64,000 nucleotides of DNA from Sabellastarte sp. h YS-2021 (GCA_964017235.1 OZ024929.1:160937609-161001608), one strand, 5' to 3'; shown: positions 11,872-23,890, counted from the stretch's first letter. Numbers and translations are program-made. The notes: generated from the sequence alone by a model not told the origin.

Positions 11872-12973
11872 TCTGTACTCTACGAGTGCTTTCTAGCTAT
11901 GTATCTTTTAATTTAGACATTTCTGTGTGACACCAAAAAAGTAAATGTAATAATAAAAATGGTAAACCTCACTCGATGTCAGCTCTCAGTTTAAGAAAAA
12001 TCTATCATATTTTGTGAAATTTTTGCAATGGATAATGAAACTTATACACACAGTCCATCTTATTCTTGTTGTAAAATATACTCTTTGTCTCCCTAGTGTG
12101 TTTAATATGAAATGAAAATAAAAGCAGTCCAAGTTAGGTTTGTTTAAATTTTTTGAAACTAATTTTCTGAAATGGGAAGGAAGATACAAAAAGTAACCGC
12201 AGATCACGTGGTTTCATTTTTTTTTTTGGCTTATTTTTTTTTGGAAGCCGGAAGGTCGTGTGAATAGGAAGTACAGATTTAATACTTCTGTAGTTCAGAA
12301 AAAAGACTGTTCAAAGCCTGAGGTTAAGTTGGATTGTTGCAAACGAAAGAACAATGGAAATTTATATGTCAACATTTGTTGCATTTTGATTTATTTTACA
12401 ATTGTACATTATCTCTGGAGTTTTTGCAAATAATAACATATCTAATAACTGCTGTTTAGACAAGTTTTCTGCTATTTTTGCTTCTATTATTTTATCTTAC
12501 TTTCTTTTTCTTGGGCTGAACACTATTACAATGTCTGTTAATAAGCACCATTCACACTTTCACAATAAGTTGTCCCAAAGTACCCACTACTTAAAAGTGT
12601 CTGACACTTGGTCACACAACATTTGTTACAGTTTATGATGTTCTGGGTTTTCAATTTATATAAAAAGTTGGTTATTTTAAACTGATGAAATCTATTGTGG
12701 TGCTTTTTAAAAATTTAGCCAGTTTCAACTGTTTATGTCCAGTGGATGCCACTGAACTACAAAAATGATATCACACATTGCAGTTACAGGTGGTGAGTGG
12801 ACGTAAACTTGATACAGCCTATTGTAGGCAGAAATTCTGTACATTTAAAAACTTCCGTGTGGGTTGCCATGGAAAAACAAGAAATGCTACAGTATACAAA
12901 CTTTACTGACAGAAGTCTTACAGTAAATGGAGGACTGATGAGTTAAACACCCAACAAACATTGGGGATACTAT
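11872..12973. other. Unannotatable stretch
   Basis: AT-rich DNA with T-runs near 12220-12242 and short chance frames only. No repeat or gene is recognised. Confidence 0.45.
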
Positions 12974-13184
12974 AGCCTTTTTTAAGAGTGCAAATTTGTG
13001 CAAATAACTTTTTCAAACATGTACACAGATATAAGGTATTCATAAAGCACTGGTACCTGTTAGGTGATATAAGCTAAACAGAGACTGTCTTAGCAGTCTG
13101 CTGATGTAAAAGCCAGCACATGTAAGAGTACATTATATAAAGTTTTCCATGATGAAAAGAAAGTTAAGCCTTTGGCAAAGGCTA
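12974..13184 (+). mobile_element. Family H MITE, copy 1
   Basis: 211-bp copy ending in the palindrome GCCTTTGGCAAAGGC at 13168-13182. Shared internal blocks are CAAATTTGTGCAAATAACTT, TCAAACATGTACACAGATAT, GGTATTCATAAAGCACT and CATGTAAGAGTACATTATA. It is non-coding, and it lacks a short segment present in copies 2 (27558) and 3 (13811). Confidence 0.7.
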
Positions 13185-13397
13185 GCTAGGGATACCACCC
13201 GTAGTGTGATTGGGCATTTCACCTGTTGATTTTACATTATTTATAAGGGGCTATCTTGATTATTTAAAATATTCAGCATTGAAGATATGTTGAAGTTAGG
13301 AATAAACAATAGCTATCCTGTTTTACTATACAAATATTCCTTTGCTGTTGAGACAATTCATTATTTTTTGTGAACGCCAAAATTGAGTTTTTTTTCG

Positions 13398-13725
13398 TAC
13401 TGTATTGTATAATTTTTATTCAGTGCAATATCTCCATGTGCTGTAGGACTCAAAGTGTGAGTTGAACCGTTCTGACTGCACAAGTACAGCCGAGCTTCCA
13501 AGTGACTGACATTCCCCTAACTGAAAGACAGAGGCTAAAGGATGACCGTTTATGAGCATTCATGAGGTTCTTTAGCCTGCCACTGGGGGCAGTACCCCAT
13601 GACAGAGGACTGCCACTTTAAGTGGTTATCCAAGCCACTATATATCTGCATGTAATTGGGTTTAAACCGATGTCCTCTGTGGTCCGAGGCAAGTATGATA
13701 CCCACTAGGTCAGAGTGGTAAAATT
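13398..13725 (-). repeat. SINE-B copy
   Basis: Antisense SINE-B. Reading the minus strand: A-box region TACCACTCTGACCTAGTGGG, B box GGTTTAAACCCA near 13660, TAGTGGCTTGGATAACCACT, then AGGCTAAAGAACCTCATGAA, GAGTCCTACAGCACATGGAG and a tail with ATACAATACAGTACG. Full length but diverged. Confidence 0.75.
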
Positions 13726-13810
13726 CAACTTAAGAAAAATAAGTTTAAACTATAAATAGCTCGAGGTCTTTCCTACATTGCATATCTCTGATCCCATGGC
13801 CATAGAGACT

Positions 13811-14050
13811 AGCCTTGCTGAAAGCTCAAGTTTCTTTGCAGTTAGGGAAAGTTTTCAGTTCAGATAATGGAGTTTCAGTTTCTATAATGTACTCATACCT
13901 GTACTGACTTTTAAAGCAGCATACAGCTAAGAGAAAGAGCTCTGTCTGATAAGCTTCTATCTCATAACATGTATGAGTGTTTTATGAATACCAAATATTT
14001 GTGTGCATGTTTGAAAATATATCATGCAAATTTGAGCCTTAAGCAAGGCT
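13811..14050 (-). mobile_element. Family H MITE, copy 3
   Basis: 240-bp element starting AGCCTTGCTGAAAGCTCAAG and ending with the inverse of AGCCTTGCTTAAGGCTCAAA (17 of 20 bases match). The terminal inverted repeats are thus themselves near-palindromes. It supplies the uninterrupted sibling used to interpret the nested insertion in copy 2 at 27558-28130. Confidence 0.75.
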
Positions 14051-14358
14051 ACATAGAGACAAGAGTAAACTTGACACCCACACTGCTACAGGTGCTCCAA
14101 CGTTAAAAAGAGAAAAAAGTGCCTGCAGACCATTTCTATCAGTAGACTAGAGTCTTTGTAAAGGCTAGCTCCATTTGCTACAGCTGCGGTCATTCACAAC
14201 AATTTACGTCATTCAAGCTTAAATTGAAAACTAAATCGACAAGTGCAGTAATGAATTGAGCAGTATAAATAGCCTTTTTTTCAAAGTGAATTGCACATGT
14301 CGATAGCTGTCTTGTATTAAGGTCACTTCAACACTTGCTATGACTGATGGGTATATCT

Positions 14359-15033
14359 GGTGCCGGATTCACGAAAGGTCTCAAGTCTTAGTAAAATCTC
14401 AGCTGAGATTTTGCTCCAATCTGAGATTTTTGTCTCAGCTGAGATTCTGCTTAAGTTGAGATTCAAGAAAGGAATCTCAGCTGAGACCAAACTCTCAGCC
14501 AAGTTTTGAGTCTGGACCAATCAAAACTGATGTAACATTTTGTTGAGATTAGTTGAAAGTATACTAATTTATATTTTACCACTCTACCATATATACTCAC
14601 ATTTTAGAATATTTTCAATCAAGCAAAACAATGTTTTTTTACTATAATTTGTACTGACATTCAAAAGAACTGATTATAACAGCAAAACAAGCCACTCATG
14701 TAAATTTGTAATGTAAATGTTTACTGTTGTTTTTCTACAAACTCTTAATATATATTCAAATTTTGTGTTACAAGTTAAATAATATGTCATACTTCACTAT
14801 TTTCATTTTGTTTTGTGACTTTTTATGACATATACTCTATTTTATGAAAACTTAAGTCACCCCCTAGGCAGTCTCAGCTTTGAGACCAAATCTGAGAAAA
14901 ATCTTAGCCCGAGATCTTTTTTGAATCCCAGCTGAGCAAAAGGTCTCAAATCTGAGAAAAATCTAAGAAAAATCTTAGATTTGAGACCAAAATCTCAGAT
15001 TTGAGACTTGAGACCTTTCGTGAATCCTGCCCC
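14359..15033. mobile_element. 675-bp MITE with long TIRs and CTCAGCTGAG palindromes
   Basis: Left end GGTGCCGGATTCACGAAAGG is mirrored at the right end (15003-15033), where the minus strand reads GGGGCAGGATTCACGAAAGG. The match runs on through TCTCAAGTCT, about 27 of 30 bases. Inside each end are many iterations of CTCAGCTGAGATT and TCTGAGATTTTNGTCTCA-like words, which are self-complementary. The centre (14520-14870) is ordinary AT-rich DNA. No transposase is present. I associate ATTCACGAAAG-type termini with mollusc MITEs (recall, not searched). No target duplication is obvious. Confidence 0.75.
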
Positions 15034-15439
15034 TGACCTTGTATCACAGACCAGATTGTCTCTCTCTTGTTTCAAAAAGTTTCTTGGCTAGCTATACACT
15101 ATTTAATGTAGATTTCTGGATATGGACTGATTATTTAAAATGTCGGTTGTATCAGTCACACAAAGGATGACATGGAAGCTGGTGAAACTGGATGAAATTG
15201 TCAATCCTTTTGTATTTTTGTAAGTTATAGCTGTCACTGTCGATGCAGAGTTCGTTATAATTTTTATGTTATAGACAGTGTTACTAAATAGTGAAAATGT
15301 TGACGACAGAATAGTAAAATAATGCAAATTGCAGGAAATCTGGCCTAAATAAAATTTTCTCAAGGTTCTGTGCCTTCATTAAAAAGTCACAACAACAATT
15401 GCTAGCAGATAAAAAAAGTGTATGGTCCTGTTTCGCTTT

Positions 15440-15590
15440 TGCAATTCTGGGTTCGAACCTCGGTCGTCAATTAGAATATTAATAGTTACTTGCTAGTAAT
15501 ATATTCCATCAGAAGATCTCCCCCAGTAAGCAATGCCATCCTCACAAAGACACCTAAGAAATCTCCTTTTGTGACATGACTTAATTAGTT
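15440..15590 (+). repeat. Possible tRNA-derived SINE remnant
   Basis: A good B-box match (GGGTTCGAACCTCGG near 15450) is followed 3' by AGTTACTTGCTAGTAATA, which resembles the SINE-A body GGTAGTTGCTTGCC. The A box is not convincing and the tail is lost. Confidence 0.35.
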
Positions 15591-15597
15591 AAAGTAA

Positions 15598-15636
15598 CCC
15601 CCCCCCCCCCCCCAAAAAAAAAAAAAAAAAAAAAAA
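15598..15636. repeat. C16-A23 homopolymer tract
   Basis: Sixteen cytosines immediately followed by 23 adenines. A homopolymer junction of this kind can mark a decayed retroposon tail or repeated slippage. No element body could be assigned. Confidence 0.9.
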
Positions 15637-16515
15637 GCATGCCTACAGAAGACATGTATTACTATAACAGGTACCATTCAGCGTGACCTCTACATCTCTA
15701 CAAAACAACTGATACTCTCTGGGTATTTAGCAAAACAAAATGGAAGGGTTAGACATATCAATCAGCCCCTTTTTTCCAGAGAATATGTAGCATCATTCCT
15801 GTGCTATTTATTGAGTATATTATCAGACAGACATATGTATAAAGTTACTCACCTGACTAGAGATGCTACCTGCGAATCTCCAGCACAGACTGACTGAGGT
15901 GAACTACTGAGGGTCAAATACCAAGAGGTGAAAATGGCCTCATAAACTGTACCACATGTAGTCTAGCCTTCCGTGGGCTCGCCGGAACTTTAACTACACC
16001 TTAAATAATGGAAAGGTCAAAATTCTATGTCAGTTTTAACAGCTGAAGATAATATCTTAACATATTCTTGCTAAATCCCAGAAGCTCTGAGAAACTGGAT
16101 TTGAACTGATGACCAAAGGGTTGAGAAAAGAATGAATACCAAGTTTGTCATCCACTACACAAATGTCTTCTCACTAAATATGTATGATATTTATACTGTA
16201 ATAAAGCATGCGATATATGGCCTCTTCACAACAGATTTCTTGTGAGTATTTTGACACTGTTTGCCTTTTAGTTTGTAAAAATATAAGTCATAGGTTTTTT
16301 TGTTTATTGTTTCATTTGGGAGATGTACAAAATACTATTATTAACACCAGTCAACCAAAGTATGTGATCACTTTTGCTTCAAATTTCAGAATTATAAGGC
16401 AGTTCTTAAAATAAGTTTACAAATTAATCACTCTGCTCTTACCTCTGTGGGGGTGGGTCTGAATTCAGGCCCTGGTAACATGTGGACTTTACCAGGGGTC
16501 TATCCTAACGTGAAT
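15637..16515. other. Unannotatable stretch
   Basis: No gene or recognised repeat is seen. The only frame of note (68 codons from 16208) shows no domain features. Confidence 0.45.
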
Positions 16516-16733
16516 GGGGCCCACAGTGGCAGAGTGGTAACACTCTAGCCTCTCACCTCTGAGATCGGAGTTCGAGTCCTGACCCGACCTCAAGTGGGAA
16601 AGCTGGTAGTTGCTTGCCGTTGGTCGGCAGTTTACAGTACAGAAACTTGACCAACTGTATGTACCGGTTTCCTCTGCCCATAAAACTACCCATCATGATA
16701 TGACCTATACAATGTGTTGAAAGCGATGTTAGC
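16516..16733 (+). repeat. SINE-A copy, near full length
   Basis: Begins GGGGCCCACAGTGGCAGAGT. A box TGGCAGAGTGGTAACACTC, B box GAGTTCGAGTCCTG near 16569, then AAGTGGGAAAGCTGGTAGTT, GCCGTTGGTCGGCAGTTTAC, GTACCGGTTTCCTCTGCCC and ATGATATGACCTATACAATG. The terminal CCAAATAAATAAA tail is missing. Confidence 0.85.
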
Positions 16734-18145
16734 GAGGCTAGTTGAGAACTAACAATCCCTATTTATATCACAATTTGCCCTCTGCCGAGTGATTTTTGCT
16801 CACCATAGATTCTCCAGAAATGTGCAAGTTTGTTTTAAGTGTTATTTTAATAACATTTAAAAAAAATGTTTTTTTTTCTCTTAGGATATTATATAATGAA
16901 CAAGATACTATTTTGGTTTCTTCTTTATAATATGCAATAAAATGTGTTATGAATAGAAAATACACAGGCTAAAACATCCTTAAATCGAATTATCAGCAAG
17001 AATATTAAAAAAATATTGAGATACTAAAACCATCCCACAATATGTTATCAATATATTCAGCTTTTATAACAAAAATAGCATTTGACGTATGTAATACAAT
17101 CTGTTTTTAACATTCATTTAATTCTACATATAATTTTGGTAACAAAGTCCACTTGTGTGTTTGTATTTTTAAATTTGACAGTTGTTCATCCTAAATTTTT
17201 TTTTATATACATATCATTTTTAACCTCTCCCAACTATTTATAAATACTTACTTGTGTCAGTACCCACACCCATGTAGTCAGTTTCAATATATAGTTTATT
17301 TACTTTCACTTCCATGTAATTTGTAAAACTAGAATCCACATCTATTTTATTTTGGTGCTGCAAATAAGTAACACAATCCACTGAACAAGAACTGTTTCTA
17401 CCACCATTTCTAAAATACAAATACTCTTGTACAGAATCCTCTTCCTACTCAGCTGAAATGCAGCTACTCTCTGTTTAACTTTATATCACAGAATCAATGA
17501 TAGAATGATGGTTATTAATGGCTGCTACAACGTACATACACACACATAGAATAACATCATAGTTCTATACAAACAGTAGTCTATATTCCCATTGATGGAG
17601 GCCCTAGGGTAAAATTAATATGTCCAATGGATCATGGAAGAATATTACTGATAATACTATTGCAGTTTATTTTTTTCTTAGTTTTTTTCTACCCTGCAAA
17701 TGTAAAATACGGCCAGGTTTTATTGAGTGAAATGATCTTTAAGTTCATGTATTCATTGTGAGTAAACATATGGTTTGTATGGTTAGATGTATGGCTCTAT
17801 GCTTGGCTGTCTGGTTGAGTATGTTCTATGCTACACTTGCTGTATGTTTGAGTGGGCCGTGCTGTTTGAATGGCTGAATATAAGGCTAGATAAATGCCTC
17901 AAAGTGTGAGAAAAATATTTAGAATGATTTGGGTTCTCTGAGAAATACTTGTATGTAAGAATGTTTGTAAGAATGTCAGTATGTACGACAGCATGAATGT
18001 GTGAATCAGTAAATACATTTTGGACAAGTTATATATATATATCTTTAAGTATGTAGTTAGATGTATGGTCCTGAGTCGCCTGGTACAGTACACTTTCATG
18101 AAACTAGACTTGAATAAGGATCAAACTTTACATTACTTGCAACTT
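16734..18145. other. Unannotatable stretch
   Basis: AT-rich sequence with a short (TA)n at about 18031-18042 and a segment near 17870-18060 made of diverged GAATGTNTGTAAGAATG-like words. No gene is supported. Confidence 0.45.
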
Positions 18146-18297
18146 TATTCATTTGGGGTTTAACATTGCTTTCTACACTGTATAGGTAATTTCATTGGGT
18201 AGTTTTATGGCTAGAGGAAACCAGTACATACAGTTAGTCAAGGTCCTGTACATTAAACTGCCAACCATCGGTAAGGAACTGCCATGTTTCCCACATA
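18146..18297 (-). repeat. SINE-A fragment without tRNA head
   Basis: Antisense copy keeping the tail (TTTATTCATTTGGGGTTTAAC on the plus strand) and body (AACCAGTACATACAGTTAGT, CTGCCAACCATCGGTAAGGA) but ending at GTTTCCCACA before the promoter region. This 5' truncation is typical of incomplete target-primed reverse transcription. Confidence 0.8.
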
Positions 18298-19064
18298 ACA
18301 AATAAACTCACGGACAAACACATGACGTCAAAAATATAGCCTTCTTGGGAAAGTGACATTGAACCCAAAATGCATATCAGTGGAAAACTGGTGAAAAAGT
18401 TTGGTTTCAATCACGAGACCCTTGCCTCTGTTAGTGTGTATTCGAAACCAGGTGATGACCTGACATTGATATGATATAACTCTTGTAATGGACAGAAAAA
18501 ATCCAACTTAAAAGTTTCTTTAAAAATAATATACTAGTATATATAGTATCAAACCCAGTCTACGTTGAGTAAGGCTATATTGAAGTTAAATGTTTCTAAA
18601 GCAAATAATATGAAACAAAAGAAAAGTCATTTTTGTTATCCTGTTGTACAATGGTTTGTGTATACACACAGTGTGTCAGGTGTATGCAGAGGTATGCCAT
18701 ACACTAATAAACAAATACACACCTTCTGCTGTACAATAAACAAAGCCCTCACAGGTGTAACAAACAGAGTTCAGTAAGTGAAATATAATAGTCTGAAAAT
18801 TATCACAGGTGTACAACATGCCTACAAGTAAAATATGCTCAGAAGGTACCAAAGTTCATGTTTTTCTGTACGTAAACTCTAATATTTTTTGCTTCAATAT
18901 TTTTGATGTGAGATTGCTTATAATTTGTAATATAATTAGGTGGAAATATAAAAGTAATAGAATATATTAACTAGACCAGGTTTCAAATCTCCATTGAATG
19001 AATATACATTAAAAATAGAATCTCTGAAAATACTTTTTTTAACACATCCACATCTTTCACAAAA

Positions 19065-19210
19065 TGTTATCACTCCTTTCTGTGGTCAGCCCTTACTGAC
19101 ATAAAACATTTCACAAAGATCTGTTTGCTACTTTTGATGTTATTTGCAACACAGACAAAGATAGATGAACAAATGCACTCGACAACATAGCCTCCTGTTG
19201 GAGGTAATAG
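19065..19210 (+). mobile_element. Family D element, copy 2
   Basis: Contains GTTATCACTCCTTTCTGTGG, ATTTCACAAAGATCTGTTTG, AACACAGACAAAGATAGATG and the 3' hairpin CCTCC-TGTT-GGAGG followed by TAAT (19191-19208). It matches the core of the copies at 36835 and 43656. Confidence 0.6.
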
Positions 19211-19329
19211 ACATTAAGGTTATAATTCTACAAACATATAAATAGCATGTCACTTAGCAGACAGTAATACGAAAATCTTAGACAAATTACATACCTGTTT
19301 GCTGTTCAAAGTAAGGCTTTTCCACCTTA

Positions 19330-19476
19330 GCATATAAATTATCCAGTGTCTCCATGGTATCGACCTGGCTATGTCTATGGAATTATGATTACTGATTTTG
19401 GACCTTGTGTTGCACCTTAGAGTCTGCCTTTGTAGAGATTAAGCGCTATAAAATTACAGACTAGAATAGAATAACT
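19330..19476 (+). repeat. LINE 3' untranslated tail
   Basis: Includes TTGCACCTTAGAGTCTGCCT and GTAGAGATTAAGCGCTATAA ahead of an AATTACAGACTAGAATAGAATAA tail. This is the sense-strand version of the 3' end that follows the LINE coding remnants at 34975 and 39935. No coding sequence remains, so it is a heavily 5'-truncated insertion. Confidence 0.7.
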
Positions 19477-21107
19477 CCAATCTTTTTTTCAGTTTTCCTT
19501 TTTTAAGTACGAAAAGTACTTTTAAGTACTTTTTTTTTTGTTTTTTTTTGCATTTCCAGACTTTCATGAATTGTGGCATAGCCACAATGACTGTTTTTTA
19601 CAAAAGTTAAGCGGTAATAGTCTATGTTATTTCTGGGATGGGTTACCGCTTTGGTGCACTACTCGTGTCTCTGATGGCCTTGCGCTGGTAGACCGAAACC
19701 CCTTTTGGCCTTATTAATCATGAGCTCACCGAGGCTCATGCTTCTAGAGATCATGTCTTTGTGTCACCAGACTTTTATGGAATTTCCACTTCCATTGAGG
19801 AATCAACACTTCCAGTGTGCATTACTAGTTTTTCTGATTGATTTCAATCTCTGATGTCAGTGCCCTACTGATGGATTTGCAGCTCACCCCTGTAGATAGA
19901 CTTTTCGGCCTTGTTTCAAAAGGATTTTTATAGCAGTAAGCCAAGTTTAAAATTGGTTAGGTCTTACAGCAAAAAAATAAAAGTGGCACAGTGGTTTAAA
20001 GATGTCTTTATCAAGCTTGGCCTTCCAGGCTATCGGAACCATAATGCAAACCTGAAATATTTGTGCCATAATGCACACTGTATCAGAGGTCTGTCTAGTC
20101 TGGGAGGCCTCCTCAGCCAGCTAGGCTAAGTAAATATATGAGAACATTATGAAAAATAATTATACTATAAAAATAAATAATAATCAAACAGTTGCGTCAA
20201 AAAGAAACAGCTTAACGCCTGTGGCAGGGCTAGTCTTTATCTTACAGTTTCTAGTATTTGAGTATACTATTTAAGTCTTGAGCACCCAGGTAGTCATATA
20301 CATACTGCTTTGCTGGCAATTCTGGTAACAACAAAATTATGGCAAACCCCATTGCCATACACTCCCAGTTTTCAATGATATTTATTGTTGAACCTGGGTA
20401 GATTATTTTAGATAGCTAATGAAATAACTAAAAATAAATTGCTTTAATTTATATTAGATATTTGACCTTGAAATCAACTGGGTGGAGTGACCACAATTGG
20501 TGGATCAATAAAAATTGCTTGATGTGCAGTTGATATTTCAGTGGATATCTTTAAGAAACTGAATCTCAGTAGTAAATATTTGCAAAATTTATAATATTTA
20601 ATGGTGAAACAAAAAAGGACTATAATACCAGTACCATGTCTAGACTATGCATATATTTGTAACGTACTTACATAGATATTATCTTTCAAAACAACTCGAG
20701 CTTTGCAAATCTTATAAGAGAAAAATTATGTTATCGTAACTTATTTTCTTATATACTTACATGGAACGGTTGCTTGAAACATACTAAGACCTTACACCAG
20801 GGTTTGGGGAAATTTGTTATTAGATTTTGTATTATTAGGATGTCTTATTTAGGTCTTGTATTTTTGTGGATTTGTTTGTGGGAAGCCTTCAAGTTCGTAC
20901 AAGGGAAAACACAACAGCATTCATATAGCTTCAGATGGAAATGAAAGCTAAATCAACCATACAAAACACCTGATTTGCTTGTGTTGTTCATGAACCATAA
21001 AAAGCAGTGATGTAACTTTTTTTCTGTAATTGGTAGATAAAAACTTAAAGCAATAGAGAATTTCAGTGCCAAAACCTAGCCATTTTTCTCAGGATAGAAC
21101 TGTCTAC
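19477..21107. other. Unannotatable stretch
   Basis: No gene is supported. T-runs and an inverted AAGTACTTTTAAGTACTTTT motif occur near 19513-19532. The rest is ordinary AT-rich DNA. Confidence 0.4.
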
Positions 21108-21117
21108 AGAGTTTTAT

Positions 21118-21308
21118 TCTGTATTTATTTATTTGGGTTTCACGTCCTTTTCAACACTGTACAGGTCATATCACGATGGGTAGATATGAGGGCAGAGGTA
21201 ACCAGTACATACAGTTGGTCAAGGTTCTGTACTGTAAATTGCCGACCATCAGTAAGCAACTACCAACTTTCCAACATAAGGTCCGAGGTGCCACCGTGGC
21301 CCACACAT
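21118..21308 (-). repeat. SINE-A copy with 10-bp target duplication
   Basis: Antisense SINE-A with tail TTTATTTATTTGGGTTTCAC, body ACCAGTACATACAGTTGGTC and head remnant GCCACCGTGGCCC. Part of the head, including the B box, is deleted. AGAGTTTTAT flanks it on both sides (21108-21117 and 21309-21318), a target-site duplication that fixes its limits. Confidence 0.85.
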
Positions 21309-21939
21309 AGAGTTTTATGCATGGTAGTTTGATTGCTTATGTAAGATCACATCTCAAATCTTTTGAAAACAAGGTCACTGCCGCAGCAGTTATCTCCCGC
21401 CTTAGAATCAGTAATAATGGAGAACCAAAAGAGATAAAAGGCCTTTGTAGTAAGATAACCCCACTTGACATTGAAGAAGGGGTCAAAGGTAAAAGTCAGC
21501 AATTGGAAAAGAGACTCAGGCCATGACTTCCTATAAGTTGTTTTCACATTTGGAATCCCTAGTAGCAATGATAAGGGAGATATAAGGCCTTTTTAATAGA
21601 ATAATCCCATTTAATATTAAACATGTGTTCTGACGGCCATTTTGTTTTTGAAACTAGGCCAAATTATTAACAGTCTAACTTTCCTAGCCACATATCTTTC
21701 GTGCAAATTTGATGAACCCAGCTGCAATATTTCATGTTTTACAGCATCTTAATGATCTTGAAATAATTGGCTATGGCGGCCATTTTGTTTTTCAGAATAA
21801 GGCCAAAATTTTTCTCAGGCAAAACATTTGCAGAGCAGGACTTCACATGGTCTGTCTTTACATTCTGAAGCCATAACACCAATAATAAGGGAGAAATAAG
21901 TATGTTTTATTGTGATTACCCCATTTAACATTGAAGCAG

Positions 21940-21952
21940 GGGTCAAAGGTCA
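21940..21952 (+). promoter_or_regulatory. DR1-type nuclear receptor motif in element
   Basis: GGGTCA-A-AGGTCA, a direct repeat of the AGGTCA half-site with one-base spacing, the arrangement bound by RXR heterodimers and HNF4-type receptors. It lies in a tandemly repeated block of the 21389-23032 element and recurs at 22525. Whether it is functional is unknown. Confidence 0.4.
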
Positions 21953-22524
21953 AATTCAACATCTGGAAAAGATTCCCAGGCCATGACTTTCTACAAGTTG
22001 TTTTCACATTCCGAACCTCTAGGAGCAATATTAGGGGAGATATAAGGCCCTTTTTTATAATCCCATTTGACATAAAACATGTGATATGGCGGCAATTTTG
22101 TTTTTAGAACTAGGCCAAAATTACTATCAGACTAGCTTTTCTAGCCATATATCTTTTGTGCAAATTTGAGGAAACTAGCTGGAATATTTCAACATTTAGA
22201 GCACTTTTATAATTTTTCAAACAATTGGCTATGGCGGCCATTTTCTTTTTAAAAATTTTGCACAGGCAGGTTTTCATAGCCATAAACATTCCCTGCAAAT
22301 TTGGTTAAGACATCTTTATAAATGAATGAGATGTTAAGGTTTATGTACAAACGTGACGAATGGACGCACGGACGTATGCATGTACATATGGAAGACATTT
22401 TATAATATTCCGAACCCGGACTTCGCTTTTTATGGTCTGTCTTTACATTCTGAAGCCATAGCACCAATATTAAAGGAGAAATAAGGACATTTTAGTGTGA
22501 TGACCTCATTTAACCTTGAAGCAG

Positions 22525-22537
22525 GGGTCAAAGGTCA
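22525..22537 (+). promoter_or_regulatory. DR1-type nuclear receptor motif, second copy
   Basis: Same GGGTCA-A-AGGTCA arrangement, 585 bp from the copy at 21940. A third, mutated version (GGGTCAAAGGTAA) begins at 21480. Copy number reflects tandem repetition of the block, so presence alone does not show function. Confidence 0.4.
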
Positions 22538-23149
22538 AATTCAATACCTGGAAAAGATTCCCAGGCCATGACTTCCTACAAGTTGTTTACACATTCCGAA
22601 CCCTTAGAAGCAATATTAATGGAGATATAAGGCTTTTTTGATAGGATAACCCCATTTGACATTAAACATGTAATATGGCGGCCATTTTGTTTTTTGAACC
22701 AGGCCAAAATTACTATCAGGCTAGCTTTTAGCTTTTGTGCAAATTTGATGAAGCTAGCTGTAATATTTCAAGATTTAGAGCACCTTTATAATTTTCAAAT
22801 AATTAGCTACGACGGCCATTTTGTTTTTCAAAATGAGGCCAAAACTTTGCACAGACAGGCTTTCATAGCCATAAACATTCCCTGCAAATTTGGTGAAGAT
22901 ATCTTTATAAATGAATGAGATGTTAAGGTTTATGTAAAAATGTGATGAATGGACACATGGACAGACAGACTTAAGGCAGAAGGCGTTTTATAATCTCCCG
23001 ACCACGGCCTTTGGCCACAGGCGGGAGATAACAACTTTTTGCATAGCCTAACAAACTACAGGACAGAATGTTATCCAGGTAAATGTCAATTAAACATAAT
23101 CTCAACAGCCTGAATCTCAATGATAAAGCTTATGGCCCGTTCACACTGG

Positions 23150-23890
23150 TCAGTGTGTTTGTATCAGCATTTATTTTGCTTTTACTTCATGACCTTAGCC
23201 TTGTTGTTCCTTAAATGCACCTCATATGTGGGTAGCGAATATTTAAAAATACCGTAAATCAATGTGAGTAGTGAATATTTAAAAATCCCATCCCCGTAAA
23301 GCGATACCTTATCCCCCACTTCATCGTTCTCGCATGTACGTTTTAGTTTAACCTGTGAGTACTCTTGGAGGGGGGGGGGGGGGGGTGTTAAACATTTAAA
23401 AAAAATCTGCTGTGGGTTGAAATGGCTCCAGTCCAGTGTTGTGTTGAATGTGTCCTACTTAAATATGAATCCCAACTTACTTACACATATTGCAATGGGC
23501 TGATACTAATAAAACATAAAACATGTCGAACTACAAGCGAGCCCCAACAAATTGCATATTTTGTACACGGTTCATTGTGATCATAAAAACTGAATTTTAA
23601 TCCATGAGCTGTCCCATAAATGAACCTCGAATGTTGGTAGCACACAGTTAAAAATCAGCTGCCCCGCATAGCCATTGCATCCCTCTCCTCACCCCTCCTG
23701 GCTGTTGAGTTTAATAAAGCTCCTGTGAAGATGTGACAGGTTTCTCAAACATTAAAAAAAATCTGATAAACAATGTATGCCTGAAATGCGGTCTCTGCTG
23801 GTGTGAATGCAAATACAAATCAGATCTTGTAAAACAGACAGGAGACTATTAGGATATAAAATGTATTTCGCCAGCAACAACAAGCCCAGA
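23150..23890. repeat. Diverged 405-bp tandem duplication
   Basis: Two segments read in parallel: AAATGCACCTCATATGTGGG near 23213 against AAATGAACCTCGAATGTTGG near 23618. Both then have GNTAGC..A..TTAAAAAT, a pyrimidine-rich patch with CCCCG, GTTTAATA/GTTTAACC, and CAAACATTAAAAAAAATCTG against TTAAACATTTAAAAAAAATC. The first copy contains a G16 run at 23370-23385. Outer flanks carry TTCACACTGG (23138) and CTGGTGTGAA (about 23799), possibly remnants of inverted termini. Confidence 0.6.

Larger units (their letters stand above)
21389..23032. mobile_element. 1.64-kb TIR element (GTTATCTCCCGCCT ends)
   Basis: GTTATCTCCCGCCT at 21389-21402 is exactly inverted at 23019-23032. The interior contains repeated blocks about 585 bp apart: GGTCTGTCTTTACATTCTGA at 21849 and 22434, and the ATAAACATTCCCTGCAAATT blocks near 22282 and 22871. 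It also contains GGCGGCCATTTTGTTTTT several times. A GGACAGACAGAC tract precedes the right end. No open frame above 90 codons is present, so it is non-autonomous. The interior shares words with the element at 7869-8986. No flanking duplication was found, so the superfamily is undetermined. Confidence 0.75.
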
